A stretch of 64,000 bases of DNA, taken from assembly GCF_014268805.2 (NCBI RefSeq), contig NZ_JABWRF020000002.1, positions 310,001 through 374,000 on the forward strand. Direction: 5' to 3'. Below the pieces are notes generated by a model. The model made no database searches, was not told the DNA's origin, and saw only the letters and a program-made list of their open reading frames with translations. Positions 58,120 through 64,000 of this stretch are shown here, piece after piece. This DNA is from Pseudomonas farsensis (GTDB lineage: Bacteria; Pseudomonadota; Gammaproteobacteria; Pseudomonadales; Pseudomonadaceae). Both the position numbers and the translations under genes were made by a program. How positions within the stretch are numbered: position 1 is the stretch's first letter; every line of letters starts with the position of its first letter.

Positions 58120-59507
58120 TGGCCAGGCAGATTCTGCTCAATGCGTTCAACATGAACTGCATCGGCCACATCAACCATGGGCTGTGGACCCATCCGCGCG
58201 ACACCTCCACCCAGTACAAGACCCTGGCCTACTGGACAGAGCTGGCGCAGTTGCTCGAGCGCGGCCTGTTCGACGGGTTGTTCATTGCCGATATCGTCGG
58301 CACCTACGATGTCTATGGCCAGTCGCTGGACGTGACCCTCAAGGAGTCCATCCAGTTGCCGGTCAACGACCCGCTGCTGCTGGTCTCGGCCATGGCTGGC
58401 GTGACCCGCAACCTGGGCTTCGGCATCACCGCCAACCTCACCTACGAGGCGCCGTACCTGTTCGCCCGGCGGCTTTCGACCCTTGACCACCTGAGCAATG
58501 GCCGGGTGGGCTGGAACATCGTCACCGGCTACCTGGACAGCGCCGCCCGCGCCATGGGCCTGCACGCGCAGCCCGAGCACGACCGCCGCTACGACCAGGC
58601 CGACGAATACCTGCAAGTGCTCTACAAACTGCTCGAAGGCAGCTGGGACGACGATGCCGTGCTGGCTGATCGCGCCCAGCGGGTGTACGCGGACCCGGCC
58701 AAGGTGCGCAAGGTGCGCCACCACGGCGAGTTCTACGATGTCGAGGGCTACCACCTGTGCGAGCCCTCGCCGCAGCGCACGCCGGTGTTGTTCCAGGCCG
58801 GCAGCTCGGCACGGGGCCTGGGTTTTGCCGGCCTGCATGCCGAATGCGTGTTCATCAGCGGCCAGGACAAGGCCGGCACCCGCGCCCAGGTCGACAAGGT
58901 GCGCGCGGCTGCCAGCGCCGCTGGCCGCGATGGGCATGCCATCAAAGTATTCATGGGCATCACAGTGATCGTCGCGCCGACCGAGCAGCAAGCCCACGAG
59001 CGCCACGCCGAGTACCTGCGCTATGCCAGCCCCGAGGCCGGGGTCGCGCACTTTGCCGCCTCCACCGGCATCGACTTCGCGGCCTTCGAGTTGGACGAGC
59101 CGATTGCCTTCAGCAAAGGCAACGCCATCCAGTCCGCCACCCGCCAGTTGCAGGAAAACGCCTGGACGCGCCGGCGCCTGCTGCAACAGCACGCCCTTGG
59201 CGGGCGCTACGTGACATTGGTCGGCTCACCCGAGCAGGTGGCCGAGCAATTGATCAGCTGGATCGACGACACCGGCCTGGACGGCTTCAACCTGACCCGC
59301 ACTGTCACCCCGGAAAGCTTCGAGGCCTTCATCGACCTGGTGGTCCCGCAACTGCAACAGCGCGGCCGCTACAAGACCGCCTACGCCGAGGGCACGCTGC
59401 GCGAAAAACTCTTCGCCAGCGACCATCCGCACCTGCCTGCCGACCACCCAGGCGCTACCTACCGCACACCCCAAACCGCCCCGACTGGAGCTTTGCACCA
59501 TGCTTGA
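58119..59507 (+). CDS. DszA/NtaA/SnaA-family FMN-dependent monooxygenase
   Basis: 462 residues, bacterial-luciferase fold. Family features: QILLNAFNMNCIGHINHGLW, RGLFDGLFIADIVGTYDVYGQS, RLSTLDHLSNGRVGWNIVTGYLDSAARAMGL and TPVLFQAGSSARGLGFAG. Relatives oxidise dibenzothiophene sulfone (DszA), nitrilotriacetate (NtaA) or other compounds with FMNH2. In this operon a role in opening a C-S bond after the SfnB-type oxidation is likely, by inference. It overlaps metQ by eight bases. Confidence 0.92.
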   Translation: MARQILLNAFNMNCIGHINHGLWTHPRDTSTQYKTLAYWTELAQLLERGLFDGLFIADIVGTYDVYGQSLDVTLKESIQLPVNDPLLLVSAMAGVTRNLGFGITANLTYEAPYLFARRLSTLDHLSNGRVGWNIVTGYLDSAARAMGLHAQPEHDRRYDQADEYLQVLYKLLEGSWDDDAVLADRAQRVYADPAKVRKVRHHGEFYDVEGYHLCEPSPQRTPVLFQAGSSARGLGFAGLHAECVFISGQDKAGTRAQVDKVRAAASAAGRDGHAIKVFMGITVIVAPTEQQAHERHAEYLRYASPEAGVAHFAASTGIDFAAFELDEPIAFSKGNAIQSATRQLQENAWTRRRLLQQHALGGRYVTLVGSPEQVAEQLISWIDDTGLDGFNLTRTVTPESFEAFIDLVVPQLQQRGRYKTAYAEGTLREKLFASDHPHLPADHPGATYRTPQTAPTGALHHA

Positions 59508-60300
59508 AAAACTGTTCCGGCCCGTTGCGGCCATTGCCCTGGGCCTCGGCCTGTCGGCCACGGTACTTGCCGCCGAGCCGCTGAAAATCGGCACCACGGC
59601 AGCATTCGCCATCCCTCTGGAAGCCGCCGTCGAAGAGGCCCACAAACAAGGCCTTGAGGTGAAGCTGATCGAGTTCAGCGACTGGATCGCGCCGAACGTG
59701 AGCCTTAACAGCGGCGACATCGACGTGAACTACTTCCAGCACATTCCATTCCTGGAAAACGCCAAGGCCGCCGCCGGCTTCAACCTGGTGCCCTATGCGC
59801 CCGGCATCATCAACAACGTCGGCCTGTACTCGAAAAAGTACAAAAGCTTTGCCGAGCTGCCCGAAGGCGCCAGCGTTGCCATCGCCAACGACCCGATCAA
59901 CAGCGGGCGCGGCCTGCAACTGCTGGCCAAGGCCGGGCTGATTACCCTCAAGCCCGGGGTCGGCTACAAGGCCACCGAAGACGACATCATCGCCAATCCG
60001 AAGAAAATCAAGATTCTGCAGGTGGAGGCGGTGCAACTGGTGCGTGCCTACGATGACGCCGACCTGGTGCAGGGCTACCCGGCGTACATCCGCCTGGCCA
60101 ACACCTTCGATGCCACCTCGGCGCTGCTGTTCGACGGCCTGGAAAACAAGGAATACGTGATCCAGTTCGTCATCCGCCCGCAAGAGAAAAACGACCCGCG
60201 CCTGGCCAAGTTCGTCGACATCTACCAGCACTCGCCAGCCGTGCGTGCCGCGCTCGACAAAGCCCACGGCTCGCTGTACCAGGCCGGCTGGGAAGGCTGA
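59500..60300 (+). CDS. metQ: MetQ/NlpA-type substrate-binding protein
   Basis: 266 residues with a signal peptide (1-24, cleavage after TVLA) but no lipobox cysteine, so it is probably a soluble periplasmic protein, unlike E. coli MetQ. The body has [52 protein letters not shown], the NlpA/MetQ pattern. It starts within the DszA-family gene. Methionine is the family substrate, but an organosulfur compound processed by the upstream enzymes is possible. Confidence 0.9.
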   Translation: MLEKLFRPVAAIALGLGLSATVLAAEPLKIGTTAAFAIPLEAAVEEAHKQGLEVKLIEFSDWIAPNVSLNSGDIDVNYFQHIPFLENAKAAAGFNLVPYAPGIINNVGLYSKKYKSFAELPEGASVAIANDPINSGRGLQLLAKAGLITLKPGVGYKATEDDIIANPKKIKILQVEAVQLVRAYDDADLVQGYPAYIRLANTFDATSALLFDGLENKEYVIQFVIRPQEKNDPRLAKFVDIYQHSPAVRAALDKAHGSLYQAGWEG

Positions 60301-60301
60301 C

Positions 60302-61411
60302 ATGAGCCAGGCCCGCGCCCTCAAGGCGCCTACTGCGCACAGCACACCCGCGCTTGCCACCGAGCAGGTGCTGCGCCCGGAGGTCAATCAGGCCCATGTG
60401 CGCTTCATCGGCCTGGGCAAGACCTACCCCGGGCAGGCCCAGCCTGCGCTGCACGGCATCGACCTGAACATCCGCCGTGGCGAGATCTTCGGCATCATTG
60501 GCCGCAGCGGCGCCGGCAAGTCATCGTTGCTGCGCACGATCAATCGCCTGGAACAGCCGAGCCAAGGCCGGGTGCTGATCGACCAGGTGGATATCGCGCC
60601 CTTCGACGAAAACCAGTTGGTCGCGCTGCGCAGGCGCATTGGCATGATCTTCCAGCACTTCAACCTGATGTCGGCCAAGACCGTGTGGCAGAACGTCGAG
60701 CTGCCGCTGAAGGTGGCCGGGGTCGGCAAACCTGAGCGCCAGCGCAAGGTGCGCGAGTTGCTGGAGCTGGTGGGCCTGACCGACAAGCACCATGTGTACC
60801 CGGCGCAGTTGTCTGGCGGGCAGAAGCAGCGGGTCGGCATCGCCCGGGCGCTGGTGCATGACCCGGAAATTCTGCTGTGCGATGAAGCCACCTCGGCGCT
60901 GGACCCAGAGACCACTGCCTCGATTCTTGAGCTGCTGCGCGATATCAACGCGCGCCTGGGCCTGACCGTGGTGCTGATCACCCACGAAATGGCGGTGATC
61001 CGCGATATCTGCCACCGCGTGGTGGTGCTGGAACGCGGCGCGGTGGTGGAACAGGGTGAGGTCTGGCAGGTGTTCGGGGCCCCCCGCCACGACGTCACCC
61101 GCACCTTGCTGGCACCGCTTCAGGCGCGGCTGCCGGCCAGCCTGCAAGGTAGCCTGCGCGCCAGCCCCAGCAGCCAAAGCGCCGCCGTGGTGCTACGCCT
61201 GCAACTGGTCGGCGAGCCGCAACTGAGCGAACTGTTCACCGACCTGGGCGGCACGGTGCGGCTACTGCAAGGCGGCATCGAGACCATCGGCGAGCATGCG
61301 CTGGGGCAATTGATACTTGCGGTGCGCGGCTCGCCGCTGGGCACCGCGCAACTACTCGAACGCGCGCGCCGCTGGGCCGCCGATGTGGAGGTGTTGGGCC
61401 ATGTGGATTGA
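60302..61411 (+). CDS. metN: MetN-type methionine ABC transporter ATP-binding protein
   Basis: 369 residues from the ATG at 60302, one base after the metQ stop. An N-terminal extension (1-30) precedes the ATPase with Walker [10 protein letters not shown] (about 77-85), Q-loop [18 protein letters not shown], signature [15 protein letters not shown] and Walker [15 protein letters not shown]. The C-terminal NIL domain (about 290-369) binds methionine and allows feedback inhibition in E. coli MetN. Its end overlaps metI. Confidence 0.93.
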   Translation: MSQARALKAPTAHSTPALATEQVLRPEVNQAHVRFIGLGKTYPGQAQPALHGIDLNIRRGEIFGIIGRSGAGKSSLLRTINRLEQPSQGRVLIDQVDIAPFDENQLVALRRRIGMIFQHFNLMSAKTVWQNVELPLKVAGVGKPERQRKVRELLELVGLTDKHHVYPAQLSGGQKQRVGIARALVHDPEILLCDEATSALDPETTASILELLRDINARLGLTVVLITHEMAVIRDICHRVVVLERGAVVEQGEVWQVFGAPRHDVTRTLLAPLQARLPASLQGSLRASPSSQSAAVVLRLQLVGEPQLSELFTDLGGTVRLLQGGIETIGEHALGQLILAVRGSPLGTAQLLERARRWAADVEVLGHVD

Positions 61412-62045
61412 TCGCCTGCTGCAAGGCTTGCTCGACACCCTGCTGATGGTCGGTGTGTCTTCGCTGGTGGCGCTGCTGGTCGGGGTGCCGATGGCGGTGC
61501 TGCTGGTCACCAGCGACAAGGGCGGCATCTTCGAAGCGCCCGCGCTGAACCGCGTGCTGGGCGCCATCGTCAACCTGTTCCGTTCGATCCCGTTCCTGAT
61601 CCTGATGGTGGCGCTGATCCCCTTCACCCGGCTGGTGGTCGGCACTACCTACGGGGTGTGGGCGGCCGTGGTGCCATTGACCATCGCCGCCACGCCGTTT
61701 TTTGCGCGCATTGCCGAAGTCAGCCTGCGCGAAGTCGACCATGGCCTGATCGAAGCCGCCCAGGCCATGGGCTGCCGGCGCTGGCATATCGTCTGGCACG
61801 TGCTGTTGCCCGAGGCACTGCCGGGCATCGTCGGCGGCTTTACCATCACCTTGGTAACGCTGATCAACTCATCCGCCATGGCCGGGGCCATTGGCGCCGG
61901 CGGGCTGGGCGACATCGCTTACCGCTATGGCTACCAACGCTTCGACAGCCAGATCATGTTGACGGTAATCGTGATGCTGGTGGTGCTGGTGGCGGTTATT
62001 CAGGTGGGCGGCGACCGGCTGGCGAAGGGGTTGAACAAGCGCTGA
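61401..62045 (+). CDS. metI: MetI-type methionine ABC transporter permease
   Basis: 214 residues from the ATG at 61401, overlapping metN by 11 bases. Five or so membrane helices; the coupling loop is [55 protein letters not shown] is typical of MetI. Last gene of the sulfur block on the right side. An AT-rich segment and a hipBA pair follow. Confidence 0.95.
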   Translation: MWIDRLLQGLLDTLLMVGVSSLVALLVGVPMAVLLVTSDKGGIFEAPALNRVLGAIVNLFRSIPFLILMVALIPFTRLVVGTTYGVWAAVVPLTIAATPFFARIAEVSLREVDHGLIEAAQAMGCRRWHIVWHVLLPEALPGIVGGFTITLVTLINSSAMAGAIGAGGLGDIAYRYGYQRFDSQIMLTVIVMLVVLVAVIQVGGDRLAKGLNKR

Positions 62046-62088
62046 ACAGCGTTCCGTGCGCTGAAAGCCAGGTTAGACAGCACCGCAC

Positions 62089-62112
62089 AAAACGAAACTA
62101 TGTCTTCGTTTT
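62089..62112. promoter_or_regulatory. Operator 1 upstream of hipBA: AAAACGAA-N8-TTCGTTTT
   Basis: A perfect inverted repeat with 8-bp arms and an 8-base spacer. The architecture (inverted arms separated by eight bases) is the same as that of E. coli HipB operators (TATCC-N8-GGATA), although the arm sequence differs. It lies 115 bases before hipB. Confidence 0.6.
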
Positions 62113-62188
62113 TATGCTCACAACAGATTAAATAGCAAAAAACTAAAATAAAACTTAGCTTTTAGGTCGTGGCACTCACAGGAAAGCA

Positions 62189-62212
62189 TAATCGAAGCTA
62201 TTATTTCGTTTT
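62189..62212. promoter_or_regulatory. Operator 2 and promoter of hipBA
   Basis: CGAA-N8-TTCG (62193-62208) repeats the core of operator 1 exactly 100 bases downstream, with weaker outer arms. A -10 element CATAAT (62187-62192, five of six) overlaps its left edge, so HipB bound here would block transcription. It lies 16 bases before hipB. Confidence 0.55.
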
Positions 62213-62227
62213 TAACGAGCGAATCCC

Positions 62228-62455
62228 ATGAACCCATTGCGTCAGATCCTCACTGCTGATGACCTGGGCAGCACCATACGCCACGCCAGAAAGTCCCAAG
62301 GGATCACTCAATCCGATCTCGCGCTGCTGGTGGGTAAAAGCCATGTCTTGCTGCGAGACATCGAAAGGGGTAAAGGCAGTGTGTCCGTCGGCAGTGTGCT
62401 TCAGATCATGCAGGAACTGGGCATCCGCCTGTATGTGGACGTTCGCGACGAATGA
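62228..62455 (+). CDS. hipB: HipB-type antitoxin, XRE-family transcriptional regulator
   Basis: 75 residues, one helix-turn-helix domain (STIRHARKSQGITQSDLALLVG then SHVLLRDIERGKGSVSVGSVLQIMQELGIRLYV). It would bind the two CGAA-N8-TTCG operators and neutralise HipA. It is slightly shorter than E. coli HipB (88 residues) and lacks most of the C-terminal tail. Its stop overlaps the hipA ATG (ATGA), the standard antitoxin-first layout. Confidence 0.9.
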   Translation: MNPLRQILTADDLGSTIRHARKSQGITQSDLALLVGKSHVLLRDIERGKGSVSVGSVLQIMQELGIRLYVDVRDE

Positions 62456-63705
62456 GAAAGCTCGAAGTTTTCATCAACGATCAGCATGTCGCCACGCTGC
62501 GTGATGACGCAGGCATATGGAGCCTGGAATACACATCGGAATGGGCCGAACGTAGCGACGGTTACGATCTTTCCCCAGCGCTCCCGCGCAACAAAGGGGC
62601 AATCGTCGATGGCTCATCGCAACGCCCTGTGCAGTGGTTCTTCGACAACCTTCTGCCGGAGGAGCATGCCCGCGAATTACTGGCGAGCGACGCGCGTATC
62701 GCGTTTGCCGATGCGTTCGGCCTGCTGGGCTATTACGGGGCTGAATCTGCCGGGGCGATTACCTTGCTGGACGATGGCGAGCAGGTCCGCCTCCAAGGCT
62801 TGAAACCCTTGAGCGACTCGCAACTGAGTGAGCGCATCGGCAATCTGCCGCGCGTTGCCCTGACGACAGGCGCGCCCAAGCGCATGTCCCTGGCCGGTGC
62901 ACAGCACAAATTGCCGATCGTGATGATCGACGGCGTTTTGTCAGAGCCCGTCGGCAGTACGGCTTCAACCCACATCCTCAAGCCGGATCACCCGCAGCGC
63001 GAGCTGTACGATGCGACTGCCGTGAATGAATGGTTTGTAATGAGCCTGGCGCAAGCCATGAAACTTGATGTCCCGCCCGTAGCGCTGCGACGGGTGCCGG
63101 AGCCTGTCTATCTGATCGAGCGATTCGACCGCCGCTTGCGGCAAGGCGAGCTGGAACGCCTGCACGTACTGGATGCATGCCAATTGCTGACGCTGGACAA
63201 AAGCTTCAAGTACCAGCAGGCAACCGTTCAGACACTACTGAAAATCCTGGCCCGCGTGCGTAATGTGGCGCAGACACGGATGCGCCTGTTCCGCTGGCTG
63301 GTTTTCAACATTCTGGTGGGAAACAACGATGCGCATCTAAAGAATCTGTCGTTCCATGTGCAAGCCGATGCATGCTATCTGGCGCCGCATTACGACCTGC
63401 TGTGTACAGCGGTCTACGGCGAAACATCGGCGCCGTGGCTCGACGCTGAGCTGGTCTGGAAACCTGATGGGGTGCGTACTCACGCAGAAGTCACGCGCAA
63501 CAGTGTGTTAAGCCTGGGTGAGGCGATCGGCGTTCCGAGCATTTTGGGCAAAAAAATCATCGATGAGCTGGCCACTGTGATTGAAAGCCGGGCCCAGGAG
63601 CTCTTGCAGGCGCATGTTCATACCCTGACTGCCGGCGAGGCGCGGCTGGTGCGACGAATCGTGCATGGGGTTATTCGAGATATGGTGCTGAGACTCAAAA
63701 GCTGA
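62452..63705 (+). CDS. hipA: HipA-type serine/threonine kinase toxin
   Basis: 417 residues, close to E. coli HipA (440). N-terminal HipA domain (about 1-105) with WFFDNLLPEE, then the kinase core: ATP-binding MSLAGAQHKLPI (about 143-154), catalytic loop NILVGNNDAHLKNLS (about 280-295) and metal-binding HYDLLCT (about 309-315). All catalytic residues appear intact. HipA toxins phosphorylate aminoacyl-tRNA synthetases (GltX in E. coli) and slow growth. Base composition looks less GC-rich than the surrounding genes, suggesting transfer. Confidence 0.93.
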   Translation: MRKLEVFINDQHVATLRDDAGIWSLEYTSEWAERSDGYDLSPALPRNKGAIVDGSSQRPVQWFFDNLLPEEHARELLASDARIAFADAFGLLGYYGAESAGAITLLDDGEQVRLQGLKPLSDSQLSERIGNLPRVALTTGAPKRMSLAGAQHKLPIVMIDGVLSEPVGSTASTHILKPDHPQRELYDATAVNEWFVMSLAQAMKLDVPPVALRRVPEPVYLIERFDRRLRQGELERLHVLDACQLLTLDKSFKYQQATVQTLLKILARVRNVAQTRMRLFRWLVFNILVGNNDAHLKNLSFHVQADACYLAPHYDLLCTAVYGETSAPWLDAELVWKPDGVRTHAEVTRNSVLSLGEAIGVPSILGKKIIDELATVIESRAQELLQAHVHTLTAGEARLVRRIVHGVIRDMVLRLKS

Positions 63706-63728
63706 GGGTATCGGCAAGCACCGAAGCC

Positions 63729-64000
63729 TCACCCCCAGCGCAGCTCCTGCGCGGGCACGGGCCTGCCGAACCAGTAGCCCTGCCCCAGCTGGCACTGCTG
63801 CTCCAGCAGAAAGCGCGCCTGCTCGGCCTGCTCGATCCCTTCGGCATGCACCTTCATGCCCATGCTGCGGGCAAGGGCGATGATCACCCGCACAATGGCG
63901 ACATCGTCTTCATCGCACGGCAAGCCGGCGACGAAGCCCTGGTCGATCTTGAGTTTCTGCACCGGCATGCGCTTGAGGCGCAGCAGTGATGAATAACCGG
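63729..64000 (-). CDS. EAL-domain protein, C-terminal end
   Basis: Partial gene running off the right edge. The visible 90 codons are the end of an EAL domain: GYSSLLRLKRMPVQKLKIDQGFV, followed by DDVAIVRVIIALARSMGMKVHAEGIE and CQLGQGYWFGRPVP, all hallmarks of c-di-GMP phosphodiesterases. Whether GGDEF or PAS domains precede it cannot be seen. It is convergent with hipA across 23 bases. In related genomes a GGDEF/EAL gene follows metI, to my recollection. Confidence 0.85.
   Translation of the reverse strand, partial: GYSSLLRLKRMPVQKLKIDQGFVAGLPCDEDDVAIVRVIIALARSMGMKVHAEGIEQAEQARFLLEQQCQLGQGYWFGRPVPAQELRWG

Noticed and set aside
62164..62190. TGGCAC upstream of hipB as a sigma54 site
   Set aside because: No TTGC-like -12 element at the right spacing.

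Overview
The window looks like chromosome of a fluorescent pseudomonad of the Pseudomonas putida group. Reasons: high-GC codon use, dense palindromic REP elements of several families in almost every intergenic gap, and a gene order (gshA-tex-ompR-envZ-rimK on one side; ssuEADCBF-lsfA-oprE-tauABCD-BCCT-cysE-tcy-sfn-met on the other) that matches, from memory, the region near the origin of P. putida. No tRNA, rRNA, CRISPR array, transposase or phage gene was seen.

Region 1 (1-18079) is a type VI secretion system. The minus strand carries tagH(fha)-tssJ-tssK-tssL-tssM, with tssM running off the left edge. The divergent plus strand carries tssA-B-C-hcp-E-F-G-H(clpV)-I(vgrG). All 13 core genes are present. 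There is no PAAR protein, adaptor, effector/immunity pair or PpkA/PppA kinase-phosphatase pair in view. The 381-base divergent control region holds a good sigma70-type promoter, a perfect 17-bp palindrome, a CRP/Vfr-like site and, facing left, a near-consensus sigma54 site.

Region 2 (18080-27800) holds housekeeping and membrane genes: mutM and an HDOD-domain gene (minus), an RlmI-like rRNA methyltransferase (plus), two tandem paralogous DUF4153 membrane proteins (minus) whose upstream 50 bases were duplicated with them, and ilvD (plus) ending in a strong terminator.

Region 3 (27824-37623) holds hslR, rimB-rimK, envZ/ompR, tex, a hotdog thioesterase, gshA and a TetR-family regulator. The ilvD/hslR contact is a probable rearrangement junction.

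Region 4 (37929-62045) is a 24-kb sulfur-scavenging block. It contains alkanesulfonate uptake and desulfonation (ssuEADCBF), the sulfur-starvation peroxiredoxin lsfA, an OprD/OprE-family porin, taurine uptake and oxidation (tauABCD), a BCCT transporter, a serine O-acetyltransferase, a cystine ABC transporter, two SfnB/DszC-type and one DszA/NtaA-type flavin-dependent oxidoreductases, and a MetNIQ-type ABC transporter. Together they would bring organosulfur compounds across both membranes, release sulfite or reduced sulfur, and feed cysteine synthesis. A 22-codon upstream ORF is stop/start-coupled to the first SfnB gene.

Region 5 (62046-64000) is a hipBA-type toxin-antitoxin pair with two CGAA-N8-TTCG operators, followed by the C-terminal end of an EAL-domain protein on the minus strand.
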